From: Coriobacteriaceae bacterium
GTDB lineage: Bacteria > Actinomycetota > Coriobacteriia > Coriobacteriales > Coriobacteriaceae
Length of the DNA stretch: 64,000 nt
Direction of reading: 5' to 3'
Assembly: GCA_902835305.1 (NCBI GenBank)
Contig: CADFMD010000003.1
Span: 170,495-234,494, forward strand
Shown piece after piece: positions 45,098 through 54,482 of this stretch; the first letter of the stretch is position 1, and each line of letters opens with the position of its first letter. The notes beneath the pieces were generated by a model. That model saw only the letters and a list, made by a program, of their open reading frames with translations, did not search any database and was not told where the DNA came from. The position numbers and the translations under genes were made by a program.

Positions 45098-45826
45098 CTA
45101 CTCGCAGAGCGAAAGGGCGGCCTCGTCGGCAACGACAACGCAGTTGGTGTGCAGCTGCAGGATCGAAGCCGGGCACGCGGGCGTAACCGGACCATAGCAC
45201 ATGTCATGCACGGCCTGAGCCTTGGCCTCGCCGTTGGCGACGACTAGGATCATGCGGGCATACATGATGGTCTGGGTACCCATGGTGTAGGCCTGACGGG
45301 GAACATCGTCGATGCTGTCGAACAGGCGGCTGTTGGCCTGAATGGTGCTCTCGGTGAGGTCGACGCAGTGCGTGCCCTTGGAGAAGTGGTCATCGGGCTC
45401 GTTGAAACCGATGTGGCCGTTGTTGCCAATGCCGAGCAGCTGCAGATCCGGGTAACCGGCGGCGGCGACGATCTTGTCGTACTCAGAGCAGGCAGCGGCG
45501 GCGTCGGGGTTGGAACCGTCGGGCACATGCGTGTTGTTCAGGTCGATGTTGATGTGATCGAAGAAGTTCTCACGCATGAAGTAGTGATAGCTCTGGGGAT
45601 CGTCGTGCGAAAGGCCGCGATACTCGTCCAGGTTGTAGGTGCTGACCTCGGCAAAGTCGACGTCGCCCTTCTCGTACCAAGCAGCGAGCTGCTTGTAGGC
45701 ACCGATCGGGGTGGAGCCGGTGGCAAGACCCAGCACGCAATCGGGCTTGAGGATAACCTGCGCCGAGATAATATTGGCGGCCTTGCGGCTCATATCCTCG
45801 TAGTCTTTAGCTTTAATGATCTTCAT
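45098..45826 (-). CDS. nagB: Glucosamine-6-phosphate deaminase
   Basis: This 242-residue enzyme converts glucosamine-6-phosphate to fructose-6-phosphate and ammonia. Signature blocks are GLATGSTPIGAYKQL, STYNLDEYRGL (catalytic Asp), LLGIGNNGHIGFNEP (catalytic His) and YTMGTQTIMYARMILVVANG. The ATG at 45826 follows AAAGGA. Nearby genes for a PTS IIA protein and GlmM place it at the branch between amino-sugar use and cell-wall synthesis. A hairpin at 46027 separates it from the PTS gene. Confidence 0.94.
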   Translation of the reverse strand: MKIIKAKDYEDMSRKAANIISAQVILKPDCVLGLATGSTPIGAYKQLAAWYEKGDVDFAEVSTYNLDEYRGLSHDDPQSYHYFMRENFFDHINIDLNNTHVPDGSNPDAAAACSEYDKIVAAAGYPDLQLLGIGNNGHIGFNEPDDHFSKGTHCVDLTESTIQANSRLFDSIDDVPRQAYTMGTQTIMYARMILVVANGEAKAQAVHDMCYGPVTPACPASILQLHTNCVVVADEAALSLCE

Positions 45827-46026
45827 TACGCGTCCTTTCTCGTACAAGAGAGGCAAGGCTCCCCTTACAAGCACTTGCCCGCGGCCCGCGTCGGCCGCAA
45901 CCAACGTGTGCGGCCACCAGGGCGAGGTCGCGTAATGTATGTGTCTCGTGTCTAGCCGCGTCGAGGCCCCTGCCCGTCCACGGTGACCCAAAGCCGTTTA
46001 GCTTCGGACAAATCCCATCTTGCCAC

Positions 46027-46056
46027 GGAGGGCGCCCTCTTTCAAGGGCGCCCTCC
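46027..46056 (-). terminator. Hairpin after the PTS IIA gene
   Basis: GGAGGGCGCCCT and AGGGCGCCCTCC form a 12-bp stem with a 6-nt loop. There is no T-run on the minus strand, so termination efficiency is uncertain. Confidence 0.6.
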
Positions 46057-46098
46057 ATAAACGTGTTTGAATTGTAGGCTAATGGCCACGTGCACTTG

Positions 46099-46596
46099 CT
46101 AGCGTTCGCGAGCAACGATGAGCTGGTCCATCTCTTCGACATGCGCACCAACGGAGCCCTTGATACTCGAGAACTCAACGGAGTTGCACACCAAGATGGG
46201 AACCGTCACATCGTAGCCCTCGGCAGCAATTGCCTCGCGATCGAACTCGATGAGCACGTCACCCTTATGGACGACATCGCCCACCTGTGCATGCACGCTA
46301 AAATGCTTGCCCTCAAGCTGAACAGTGTCCAAACCAACGTGGATCAGCACGTCTAGGCCATCGACCGTGTTGAGCGCAACGGCGTGACCCGTGGGAAAAA
46401 TGGCCTCGACCTTGGCGTCTGCCGGCGCAATCACACGCGTGCCGGTAGGCTGAATCGCCACGCCCTGGCCCAAAAGGCCGGTGGCAAACGTCTGGTCGTT
46501 TACCTCGGAGAGCGGAATGACGTCGCCCGAGATGGGAGCATCCAGCGTAAGAACTCGTCCACGCATACCAAAAGACCTTAGGACTTTAGTGAACAT
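46099..46596 (-). CDS. PTS glucose-type EIIA protein
   Basis: This 165-residue protein accepts phosphate from HPr. The Crr fold is clear: LDAPISGDVIPLSEVNDQTFATGLLGQGVAI, PADAKVEAIFPTGHAVAL and LDVLIHVGLDTVQLEGKHF, in which the first His (LIHVG) is the active-site residue and the second (GHAVAL) the auxiliary His. No EIIB/EIIC is adjacent, so it acts as a soluble partner or regulator. The start at 46596 follows GAGGGGGAG. It lies 71 bp downstream of no PTS gene but shares direction with glmM and nagB. Confidence 0.9.
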   Translation of the reverse strand: MFTKVLRSFGMRGRVLTLDAPISGDVIPLSEVNDQTFATGLLGQGVAIQPTGTRVIAPADAKVEAIFPTGHAVALNTVDGLDVLIHVGLDTVQLEGKHFSVHAQVGDVVHKGDVLIEFDREAIAAEGYDVTVPILVCNSVEFSSIKGSVGAHVEEMDQLIVARER

Positions 46597-46667
46597 GCTC
46601 CCCCTCGGACATACCAATCAATCAAAATAGCTTTAACAGTTTACCACTTGGCACCCGTTTTTGACCA

Positions 46668-48005
46668 TTAGGGAAGTTCGCGCTTGACAACCTCGACGAT
46701 GTCGTCGACAACACGCTGAGTGAGCTCGTGCGTCTCCGCCTCGGCCATAACACGGACCAGCGGCTCGGTACCGCTCGGGCGCACCAGAATGCGGCCGCGG
46801 CCGTCAAGCTCCTTCTCGGCGGCAGCGACGGCGTCCCAAATGGGCTGGCATTCGTCCAGGCCGGCCTTGTTGTCGGAATGCACGTTGACGAGTACCTGCG
46901 GGTACTTCTTCATGATGCCGGCAAGATCAGTGAGGGTACGACCGGTGCGCTTGAGCACGGCCAGCAGCTGCAGAGCCGTCACCAGGCCGTCACCGGTGGT
47001 GTTGTGCTCTAGGAAGATGATGTGGCCGGACTGTTCGCCGCCGATGACGGCGCCGTCCGCGAGCATGCGCTCCAAAACGTAGCGGTCGCCCACGGCGGTC
47101 TGAACCATCTCGAAGCCCTGCTCCTTCATAGCGATGGAGAAGCCAAGGTTGCACATGACGGTCGAGACGATCTCGGAGTTGGCGAGCTTGCCGCGAGCGG
47201 CGAGATCGGAGCCGCAGATAGCCAGGATGTAGTCACCGTCGATCTCATTGCCCTCGCCGTCGACGAACAGCACGCGGTCGGCGTCGCCGTCGTGGGCCAG
47301 GCCGATATCGGCGTGGGTGCGCAGCACGAGCTCGCGCAGGGGCTCAAGGTGAGTGGAGCCGCACTCAACGTTAATGTCGGTGCCGCAGTAATCGGTGTTG
47401 ATGGCATGGACCGTGGCGCCCAGGCGCTGCAGCGCAGCGGGCGTGGTCTGGCAGGAAGCACCGTGGCCGCAGTCGACGGCAACAACCAGGCCATCGAGCT
47501 TAAGGCCGTCGAGCGTGCTGATGGCATGATCGACATAGGCCTTGCGGGCGTCTTTCATCTTGATGATGTGACCCACACCGGCGCCGGTCGGCAGCGTGTC
47601 GGCAGCCATGGCCTCCTCGGACATGACCCAGGCGCTGATCTCTTCCTCGACAGCATCGGGAAGCTTCATGCCCTTGCGGCTAAAGAACTTGATGCCGTTG
47701 AACTCCGGCGGATTATGCGAAGCGGAGATGACGATGCCGCCGTCGAGCTCGTTTTGGACGGTGAGCAGCGCCACGGCCGGCGTAGGGATAACGCCGCAGC
47801 AATGCGGACGGCCGCCCTCTGCCATAATGCCAGCGGTCAGAGCACTCTCGAGCATGGTACCCGAAAGACGCGTGTCGCGGCCGATGCAGATGTCCGGGCC
47901 AAGGAACTTGGTCGCCGCGCGGCCCAGGCGAAACGCGAGGTCGCACGAGAGGTCGGCATTGGCGACGCCACGGACGCCGTCGGTACCGAAGATGTTCTGG
48001 GGCAT
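46668..48005 (-). CDS. glmM: Phosphoglucosamine mutase
   Basis: This 445-residue enzyme converts glucosamine-6-phosphate to glucosamine-1-phosphate for UDP-GlcNAc. FGTDGVRGVAN opens the protein. The phosphoserine loop is GIVISASHNPPEFNGIKFF, metal binding is DGDADRVLFVD, the sugar loop is GGEQSGH, and the phosphate site is RPSGTEPLVRVMAE. The start follows GGAAGGAGCG. It is upstream of the PTS IIA gene and downstream of the rplM-rpsI operon, separated from that by a strong terminator. Confidence 0.95.
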   Translation of the reverse strand: MPQNIFGTDGVRGVANADLSCDLAFRLGRAATKFLGPDICIGRDTRLSGTMLESALTAGIMAEGGRPHCCGVIPTPAVALLTVQNELDGGIVISASHNPPEFNGIKFFSRKGMKLPDAVEEEISAWVMSEEAMAADTLPTGAGVGHIIKMKDARKAYVDHAISTLDGLKLDGLVVAVDCGHGASCQTTPAALQRLGATVHAINTDYCGTDINVECGSTHLEPLRELVLRTHADIGLAHDGDADRVLFVDGEGNEIDGDYILAICGSDLAARGKLANSEIVSTVMCNLGFSIAMKEQGFEMVQTAVGDRYVLERMLADGAVIGGEQSGHIIFLEHNTTGDGLVTALQLLAVLKRTGRTLTDLAGIMKKYPQVLVNVHSDNKAGLDECQPIWDAVAAAEKELDGRGRILVRPSGTEPLVRVMAEAETHELTQRVVDDIVEVVKRELP

Positions 48006-48064
48006 AGGATCGCTCCTTCCCTAGCAGGCGATATACAACCGCCCACCCTAGTCGAAAAAGAAAA

Positions 48065-48096
48065 GCGGGACCCGCCGAGGAATCGGCAGGCCCCGC
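48065..48096 (-). terminator. Terminator of rplM-rpsI
   Basis: GCGGGGCCTGCCG and CGGCGGGTCCCGC form a long stem which on the minus strand is followed by TTTTCTTTTT. Confidence 0.92.
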
Positions 48097-48128
48097 TTGT
48101 ACATTGTATCTCGAAAGGAGATAAAACC

Positions 48129-48524
<396 letters not shown>

Positions 48525-48526
48525 CT

Positions 48527-48970
48527 TTAAGCCTCCAGCTCAATCTTCGTGGGGTTCTGGGCAGCATGCGGATGCTCGGCACCAGCGTAGACCTTAAGCT
48601 TGGTCATCTGGGCACGGCCGAGGGTGGTCTTGGGCAGCATACCGCGAACGGCGCGCTCGATGACCTTCTCCGGGTGCTTCTCCATAGCCTGGCGGAAGCT
48701 CTCAGCCTTGAGGCCGCCGTTGTAGCCGCTGTGGCGATAATAGGTCTTCGTGTCGGCCTTGTTACCGGTAAGCTGGACCTTATCGGCGTTGATGACGACA
48801 ACGAAGTCGCCGCAGTCGCTGTTGGGCGTGAACTGGGGCTTGTTCTTACCGCGCAGGATCATTGCGATCTGGGTGGCAAGACGGCCCAGGACAGCACCAT
48901 CGGCGTCGACGAGAACCCAGTTGCGCTGGACCTCGCCCTGCTTGGCGTAGTGAGTCGATTTCGAAATCAC
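48527..48970 (-). CDS. rplM: 50S ribosomal protein L13
   Basis: This 147-residue L13 has WVLVDADGAVLGRLATQIAMILRGKNK, NSDCGDFVVVINADKVQLTGNK, YRHSGYNGGLK and AVRGMLPKTTLGR. It is the first gene of the rplM-rpsI pair. The start follows GGAGGAGTCTAAG. L13 often represses its own message; no obvious leader structure was identified in the 190 bp upstream. Confidence 0.98.
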   Translation of the reverse strand: MISKSTHYAKQGEVQRNWVLVDADGAVLGRLATQIAMILRGKNKPQFTPNSDCGDFVVVINADKVQLTGNKADTKTYYRHSGYNGGLKAESFRQAMEKHPEKVIERAVRGMLPKTTLGRAQMTKLKVYAGAEHPHAAQNPTKIELEA

Positions 48971-49163
48971 TTAGACTCCTCCATGTACAGTACGTGTTGT
49001 TACAGAGATTCACGGGGCTCTGCAAGTAACCCGTCCATATTACCCCGCTCGCCGTACGAGTCAACAGGTATTTTGGCTCCGACCAGAGTTTCTGCACATG
49101 TCATCCACGAGCCGTGATTTTCCAGCTCTTTAGCTGTTGTCATTTTTTGAGGGTTCGCCGTCG

Positions 49164-50042
49164 CTAGCGCTCAACGAACTCTTGGATTTCCGCGAGCAGG
49201 CGCTTTGCCTCCTGACGGCCCAGGATATACAGGTCGAGGAGCTTTGCCGAATCGTGCTCGACATGGCCGACCTCGACCGGCTTTTGCGGAGCGACGACCA
49301 ACGCACGGCCCTCGCGCTCATACTTCCACAGGTGCATGCGCTGGAGGTTATAGCGGTCGTGGCGCGTCTCGATAGCCTCGAGCAGGTAGGGGTAGTCGGC
49401 ATAGCGGGCGCGCGCGGCAGGCATAAACTCGTAGGGCTTTTTCTCGTACGAGCGGTCCTGCGTGACAATGACAACCGCGCGCTCGAAGCCGGCCTCCTCC
49501 AGCACATGCTCGATAGGAACCGAATCGGCTACGCCGCCGTCGACGTATTTGTGCCCGTCAATCTCGACCGGCGGCGTCACCAGCGGCAACGAGGTCGAGG
49601 CACGCACGGCGTCGAGGTCGAGCACGGCGCTTTTGACCGGCAGGTAGGCAGCGGTTCCAAAGAGCATGTCCGTCGCAACGGCGTACATCTCGATGGGGCT
49701 CGCGTCGAACGTCTCGTTGTCAAAGGGATCCAGGCGGTCCTGGACATCGTTGAAGATAAAGTCGTAACCCACAATGGAGCCCGTGGACGCAAACGATGCG
49801 GCGCCCATGAAGCGGTTGTCGTTGCAGAAAGCCAGGTTGATGCGGTTGGCACGGCCGATCTGGTGCGACTTGTAGTTCACACCGTTGAGGGCGCCGGCCG
49901 ATACACCGTAGACAGCCGGGATTTCGACGCCGGCCTCCATGAGAACGTCGAGCACGCCTGCGGTAAATTGCCCGCGAAAACTGCCGCCCTCCAGGACGAG
50001 CGCGACCTTGCCGGCGTTCTTTGCCTTATCTTCTGCAGTCAT
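49164..50042 (-). CDS. Patatin-like phospholipase
   Basis: This 292-residue patatin-domain hydrolase has oxyanion loop GGSFRGQ (19-25), nucleophile Ser48 in GVSAG, and the catalytic Asp in VDGGVADSVPI. Length and motifs fit the YjjU/RssA-type bacterial group, soluble and without a signal peptide. The substrate is likely a phospholipid or lysolipid. It stands alone; the 687 bp upstream hold only repeats and the ssrA end. Confidence 0.9.
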   Translation of the reverse strand: MTAEDKAKNAGKVALVLEGGSFRGQFTAGVLDVLMEAGVEIPAVYGVSAGALNGVNYKSHQIGRANRINLAFCNDNRFMGAASFASTGSIVGYDFIFNDVQDRLDPFDNETFDASPIEMYAVATDMLFGTAAYLPVKSAVLDLDAVRASTSLPLVTPPVEIDGHKYVDGGVADSVPIEHVLEEAGFERAVVIVTQDRSYEKKPYEFMPAARARYADYPYLLEAIETRHDRYNLQRMHLWKYEREGRALVVAPQKPVEVGHVEHDSAKLLDLYILGRQEAKRLLAEIQEFVER

Positions 50043-50135
50043 ATTGACCTCCTGCGATTGCGTTTTGGCTTTCTTCTACCCAGTTTTGGGACGGCGAGCG
50101 CGCAGGTTTTGGAGTTAAGGGGTCGGGGCAGTCGA
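50043..50135. other. Patatin gene upstream segment
   Basis: A ribosome site GGAGGTC lies 5 bp before the patatin start. The rest of the gap to ssrA is filled by the two repeat features listed next. No gene is supported between 50043 and 50729. Confidence 0.5.
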
Positions 50136-50413
50136 CGGGAAAGCGCGTCCCGGTCTCAGAGCAAATTCCGGGTCGCATTTTCCGCTGAGCCCGTCATCAG
50201 AAAGATGAATCCCATTCCGAGCTTAGATTCCGGGACGCGCTTTCCGCTTGAGCTGCCATTGGGAAAGCATGTCCCACTCTACGGCTCGATTCCGGGTCGC
50301 AGTTTCCGCTTGAGGCGCCATCCGGAAACTACGTCCCAGTCTGAGCGCGGATTCCGGGATGGACTTTCCGCCTGGGCCGCCATTGGGAAAGCGTGTCCCG
50401 GCCTGCGTTGACG
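50136..50413. repeat. 62-bp imperfect tandem repeat array
   Basis: Units begin at 50136, 50198, 50261, 50323 and 50385 (the last partial), a period of 62-63 bp. Each carries GGGAAAGC..GTCCC, then ATTCCGGG and TTTCCGC with GCCAT at the end. Units differ at about a quarter of positions. The spacing and lack of unique spacers rule out a CRISPR. The GGAAAG/CTTTCC parts can form hairpins. Confidence 0.75.
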
Positions 50414-50415
50414 CG

Positions 50416-50678
50416 GCGTTTTCTTTACGCTCGCGTCCTGCACAGAGTTCGATTCTCCGCGGTGCGGGGGGATCCGTTGATGCGGCGCATGGCGGGCTGA
50501 GATTCGATAACATCGCATCTATATGGGGTTGAGGCTTTGCGCGGAGAATCCGCGTATTTGCTTCGCAAATCCGCACCGGCTTCGGCCGCCTGCCGGCGTC
50601 CTCGCCCGCGGGCTAAAAACGCTTACGCGTTTTCTTAACGCCCGCGCCCTGCACAGAGTTCGATTCTCCGCGGTGCGG
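50416..50678. repeat. ssrA-associated element with antisense T-arm blocks
   Basis: Two blocks of about 50 bp (50416-50467 and 50627-50678) read CCTGCACAGAGTTCGATTCT then CCGCGGTGCGG. They contain the tmRNA T-arm in the orientation opposite to ssrA. Beside one lies AAAACGCTTACGCGTTTT (50617-50634). This layout matches the element beside tRNA-Glu at 31118. Spurious protein calls are common in such DNA; I see no gene. Confidence 0.65.
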
Positions 50679-50692
50679 ACTAGAAATAAAAA

Positions 50693-50720
50693 GGCAGGTA
50701 GAGACACTTCTCTACCTGCC
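50693..50720 (-). terminator. Terminator of ssrA
   Basis: GGCAGGTAGAGA and TCTCTACCTGCC pair and on the minus strand are followed by TTTTTATTT, 10 bp after the tmRNA 3' end. Confidence 0.92.
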
Positions 50721-50729
50721 TGTTACTTA

Positions 50730-51093
50730 TGGTGGAGGCGCGGAGAATCGAACTCCGGTCCACGAAAGCCCCCTGATTGGCATCTCCAAGCTCAGTCGCT
50801 GGTTTAGTCTCGGACGCTTTGCGCGCAGCGACACGCTCGCGGCGTCCTAACCGGTTCAGTCTTAGCCTGCGCCATACCGATTACGCGCGCAGGAGCATTC
50901 CCCTAACATGACGTCGCGCCGGTGTCGGGGAAATCACCGGGTTGACGCGCCGCTATAAACTAAGCAGCGAGAGCCATAGGCTCAAAAGAAGAGTTGTTGT
51001 CAATTCAATTTGACGGTACCCCTGTTTAACGAGGCGAGGAGACCTCGGCTTGCTTCCTCTCTCAGAGCTATCGTGTCGAAACCAGTCGCCCCC
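50730..51093 (-). ncRNA. ssrA: Transfer-messenger RNA (tmRNA)
   Basis: The 364-nt RNA starts GGGGGCGACTGGTTTCGACA, the usual tmRNA 5' end, and finishes GGAGTTCGATTCTCC then GCGCCTCCACCA. The acceptor stem pairs GGGGGCG with CGCCTCC. The tag frame in the middle ends DNNSSFEPMALAA followed by TAG. The exact resume codon is unclear: in frame there is TGA, then ATT, then GAC. It works with SmpB to rescue stalled ribosomes; smpB is not in the window. Confidence 0.95.
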
Positions 51094-51332
51094 GAATGTT
51101 GGGAAAGTCTGGATGGTATCGGGCCTGCAAACACCCGATAACCGTCGACTTTTCAAGGAACATACGGGGCGAGCCCCGCTTGTGGAGTGTTATCTTACCA
51201 CGTTCTGAAAGCGGACAGCTGTTCTATGCACGAGCTGTGAAGACCCCAATGTGCGCCGCACTTCGCGCTTTTGTTACCGATCGCGTCACGTATATTTTCG
51301 CCAAGCAAAATTGACCCGTCGAAAGGACCGTT

Positions 51333-51767
51333 ATGGATACCAAGCAGCAACTCGTCAATGCCCTCGCAGGCCTGGGCTCAACCATTACCGAAGCTATGGA
51401 TGTCATCGAAGGCTTTGTCCCCTGCGGACATCCTGCCCTCACGGTATCGAACGCACTCGTCGCGCTGGACGCTGACGATGATGCAGCTCTCGCCCAGCAG
51501 CTTGAGACCGTCGAGGGCTTTATCGACCACGTGAGCGAGAACCGCGGCGTGACCGCCTACCACGGCATCGAGGTCGAGCTCGCGGGTCCCAAAGCCGATC
51601 TGCTCGCAGCAATCCGCGAGGTAGGCGCCCTTATGCAGACCGCAGGCGTCAAGAACACCCAGGTCAACGAGTGGGTCTACCGCAGTCTGGCAGCACTCGA
51701 CAGCTCCGACGAAAAGGCAGCCGAGCAGCTCGCAGAAAGTCCCGCCATTAAGGCCGAGCTTTTGTAA
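51333..51767 (+). CDS. Hypothetical helical protein
   Basis: I do not recognise this 144-residue protein. It is acidic and mainly helical, with only one Cys and one short Gly-Pro-His segment (VPCGHPALTV), and no membrane span. AAAGGA precedes the ATG. It has no co-directional partner and ends in a hairpin at 51777 shared with the convergent PIN gene. Confidence 0.65.
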   Translation: MDTKQQLVNALAGLGSTITEAMDVIEGFVPCGHPALTVSNALVALDADDDAALAQQLETVEGFIDHVSENRGVTAYHGIEVELAGPKADLLAAIREVGALMQTAGVKNTQVNEWVYRSLAALDSSDEKAAEQLAESPAIKAELL

Positions 51768-51776
51768 ATAGCAGAC

Positions 51777-51813
51777 GCGGGCCCCTTGGCGCATCGTCGT
51801 CCAAGAGGCCCGC
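51777..51813. terminator. Hairpin between convergent genes
   Basis: GCGGGCCCCTTGG and CCAAGAGGCCCGC pair with one mismatch around an 11-nt loop, between the hypothetical gene and the PIN gene. Confidence 0.6.
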
Positions 51814-51825
51814 AAACAGTTCGCA

Positions 51826-52320
51826 TCAACCGATAGCCGCGCCGCCGCGTTCGGCCAAAGCCAGAATCGGCATCATTTGGCGCGGGGTCTTTGCTGCAAG
51901 ATCGGCATGTTCGAGCAGCTTGCGATCGTTAGTTACCAAGTAATCGACCTGCGCGCGCTTGCACGCGGCGAGCACCAAGTTGTCTTCGTAATCGCGATGG
52001 AGCGCTAAGTATTTGTCGGCCAGCCAAAGGTCCGACGCATCTGCGCCCACGGCCGTGGCGTTTTCGGTCATGTTCCGAACAAACGCCAGCGCCGCATCGC
52101 CAATCGCGCGGGCAGAAGCCTCGCCGAGCGCTCCCCCGCTGGCAAGAACGCTGCGCTTCAGTTCGTGCTGTACAACATACAGTACGTCCTTGGCGATATG
52201 CACCGGAAAGAACAGCAATGCCCCTGCCTCCGTCGCCTGCCCAATAAACGCGCGTGCGGCAAGCGACTCGGCATGGTCGGCGCAAAACGAATCAACCCAT
52301 ACGTTGGCATCCAAATGCAA
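51826..52320 (-). CDS. PIN-domain protein
   Basis: This is a PIN-type nuclease domain of about 164 residues. The acidic residues expected for metal binding are in HLDANVWVDSF at the N-terminus, in the central helices, and in HRDYEDNLVLAACKRAQVDYLVTNDRKLL. The open frame extends to a GTG at 52383, but a terminator hairpin of the upstream ATPase gene (52325-52362) lies inside that extension. I therefore prefer the TTG at 52320, which puts the start at the normal PIN boundary. No antitoxin gene is adjacent, so a classic VapBC pair is not seen. Confidence 0.7.
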   Translation of the reverse strand: MHLDANVWVDSFCADHAESLAARAFIGQATEAGALLFFPVHIAKDVLYVVQHELKRSVLASGGALGEASARAIGDAALAFVRNMTENATAVGADASDLWLADKYLALHRDYEDNLVLAACKRAQVDYLVTNDRKLLEHADLAAKTPRQMMPILALAERGGAAIG

Positions 52321-52324
52321 AAGA

Positions 52325-52362
52325 CCTGCGCCCGGACGACACCGATGCCGTCTGGGCGCAGG
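52325..52362 (-). terminator. Terminator of the P-type ATPase operon
   Basis: CCTGCGCCCAGACG and CGTCCGGGCGCAGG pair around a 10-nt loop and on the minus strand are followed by TCTTTTGCATTT. Confidence 0.75.
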
Positions 52363-52388
52363 CCAGATAACGTGGGCGAACACGTCTG

Positions 52389-54464
52389 CTAACGCAGGTA
52401 AGCCTTCGCGTTGCTCAGGCTGTAGGCAATCGTCGAGCCGTTGTGCAGCAGTGACGACGTCTGCGGGGTAATCGCGCCGGTAATACCCAATGCCAACAGC
52501 GCCGAGTTGGTGAGCATCACCTTAGAGTAGGAGCTCGTCAGACGATCAATGAGGCCCTGGCTCATGCGGCGCAAACGCACGATCGCGGCCAGATCCGTGT
52601 CGGTCAGGATGATATCGGCGACCTCCTTGGCGATGTCGCTTCCGCCACCCATTGCCAGCCCCACGTCGGCCAAACCGAGTGCCGGCGAATCGTTGACGCC
52701 GTCGCCCACCATGGCAACGTGGCGCCCCTCACCCTTAATGCGCTCCACATAGGCGTACTTGTCCTCGGGCAGCAGCTCGGCCTTAAACTCGTCGACACCC
52801 GCCTCGCGCGCAATGCGCTCGGCCGTGCGCTCCGAATCGCCCGTGAGCATAACGACATGCTTGACGCCCAGCGCATGTAGGTCGGCGATGGCCTCACGGA
52901 CCCCGGCCTTGAGCGGATCCTCGATGCCGAGCACGCCGACGACCTTTCCATCGACCGCCAGATACAGCGGCGACAGGCCCTGCATCTGGGACTCAATGCG
53001 CTCCTTAATGTCGGAATCGAGCTGCGCGCTCTCGTCCTCAAACACAAAGTGTGCCGAGCCGATAATCGCGCGACGCCCTTCGATGGACGAAGCAATACCA
53101 TGCGCCACGATGTACTCGACCGCAGCATGGCGCTCGCGGTGCTCGAGCCCGCGCTCGCGGGCGGCGTTGACCACGGCACGCGCCACCGGATGCGGGAAAT
53201 GCTCCTCCAGGCAGGCAGAAAGGCGCAGGACCTCGTCCTCGCTCCAGCCGTCGGTCGTCAGCACGCAAGCCAGGCGCGGCTGCGCCTCGGTGAGCGTGCC
53301 AGTCTTATCAAACACAATGGTGTCGGCCTTGGCAAACGACTCAAAGTACTTCGCGCCCTTGACCATGACGCCCATCTTGGCGGCATCGCTCATGGCGGTC
53401 ATGACGGCAACGGAACCCGTGAGCTTGAGTGCACACGAGTAGTCGACCATCAGCGCCGCCGAGGTCTTGATGAGGCTGCGGGTGGTAAGCGCAACCAGGC
53501 CCGCGAGCAGGAAGTTCCACGGGACGATCTTGTTGGCAAGGTCCTCCATATGCGACTGGCCCTCGGACTTGAGCGAGTCGGCCGTCTGCACGAGCGAGAC
53601 AATTGAGCGCAGTTTGGTTTGCGCCGTATTGGCGCGCACACGCACCAAGATGCTGCCGTCCTCCACGACGGTACCGGCGAACACGTCGTCGCCCACGCTG
53701 CGCTCAACGGCCAGCGGCTCGCCGGTCAGGGTCGCCTGGTTGACCATAGCGCTCCCCTGCTCGACGACACCGTCGATGCAAATGGACATGCCAGTGCGCA
53801 CGGCGACCAGATCGCCGGGCTCGAGCTCGGTCGCAGCAACGCTTACCTCGGTATCGCCGACGACCTTTTGCGCCTTGTCGGGTACATCGAGCAGCGAGTT
53901 GATGAGCTCGTTTTCGCTCATGGCGCGGGTGTAGTCCTCGAGCAGCTCGCCCACGTTGAGCAGGAACATTGTCTGGCCCGCGGTGTCGACATCACGCTTG
54001 ACGAACGAAATGCCGATGGCCGAAGCGTCGAGCACGGGAACGGTCAGGCGCGGCTGCGCCAGCTCATGAAGGGCAGCGCGCAAAAATGCCATGTAACCGG
54101 CCACGACAAACACCGCACGCAGAGGCGTCGGCAAGAACCAGCGGCGCGCGTAGTGGGCGCCGACGAGTGTCGCCAGGTCCATAACGAGTTTGTGCTTGCG
54201 CGGCTCAAGCTGCATCACATAGCCCGACTTGGCATCGGCGATAGCTTGAGCATCGAGTGCGCCCAAGGCGTCGAGCACGCTCGCGCGACGTGGCTCGTCG
54301 TATTCGAGCGCCATCTGGCCAATACGGCCATATACGCGCACCTTGTGCACGCCGTCGATATCGCCGCTGAGCTTAAGAAGTGCATCGAGATCGCTCTCTG
54401 GCACAGGACCCGCCAATTGAAGACGGGTCCTGCCGGGGATCTCGCTGATAATCGAGAATCTCAT
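52389..54464 (-). CDS. Heavy-metal P-type ATPase, HMA_2 type
   Basis: This 691-residue P1B-like ATPase has an N-terminal heavy-metal-associated-like domain without CxxC (IISEIPGRTRLQLAG), the TGEP loop, the phosphorylation site DKTGTLT, HP motif EEHFPHPVARAV and hinge MVGDGVNDSPAL. The membrane metal motif that is usually CPC reads DYSCALKLTGS, so the transported ion is uncertain; Mn, Fe or Zn are possible. It follows a DUF6110 gene, a common partner of this ATPase type. The promoter region carries a palindrome shared with the ABC/AraC region. Confidence 0.87.
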   Translation of the reverse strand: MRFSIISEIPGRTRLQLAGPVPESDLDALLKLSGDIDGVHKVRVYGRIGQMALEYDEPRRASVLDALGALDAQAIADAKSGYVMQLEPRKHKLVMDLATLVGAHYARRWFLPTPLRAVFVVAGYMAFLRAALHELAQPRLTVPVLDASAIGISFVKRDVDTAGQTMFLLNVGELLEDYTRAMSENELINSLLDVPDKAQKVVGDTEVSVAATELEPGDLVAVRTGMSICIDGVVEQGSAMVNQATLTGEPLAVERSVGDDVFAGTVVEDGSILVRVRANTAQTKLRSIVSLVQTADSLKSEGQSHMEDLANKIVPWNFLLAGLVALTTRSLIKTSAALMVDYSCALKLTGSVAVMTAMSDAAKMGVMVKGAKYFESFAKADTIVFDKTGTLTEAQPRLACVLTTDGWSEDEVLRLSACLEEHFPHPVARAVVNAARERGLEHRERHAAVEYIVAHGIASSIEGRRAIIGSAHFVFEDESAQLDSDIKERIESQMQGLSPLYLAVDGKVVGVLGIEDPLKAGVREAIADLHALGVKHVVMLTGDSERTAERIAREAGVDEFKAELLPEDKYAYVERIKGEGRHVAMVGDGVNDSPALGLADVGLAMGGGSDIAKEVADIILTDTDLAAIVRLRRMSQGLIDRLTSSYSKVMLTNSALLALGITGAITPQTSSLLHNGSTIAYSLSNAKAYLR

Positions 54465-54482
54465 AGTTTGTGCCTGGGAGCG

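Noticed and set aside
50136..50413. Possible CRISPR array
   Set aside because: The whole 62-bp unit is repeated with drift. There are no constant repeats separated by unique spacers and no cas genes.
50219..50807. Small open frames over the 62-bp array and ssrA
   Set aside because: They arise from repeats and the tmRNA sequence. The peptides repeat with the DNA period and have no ribosome sites.
51826..52383. VapBC toxin-antitoxin pair
   Set aside because: A PIN protein is present but no antitoxin gene lies next to it; both neighbours are accounted for by other genes.
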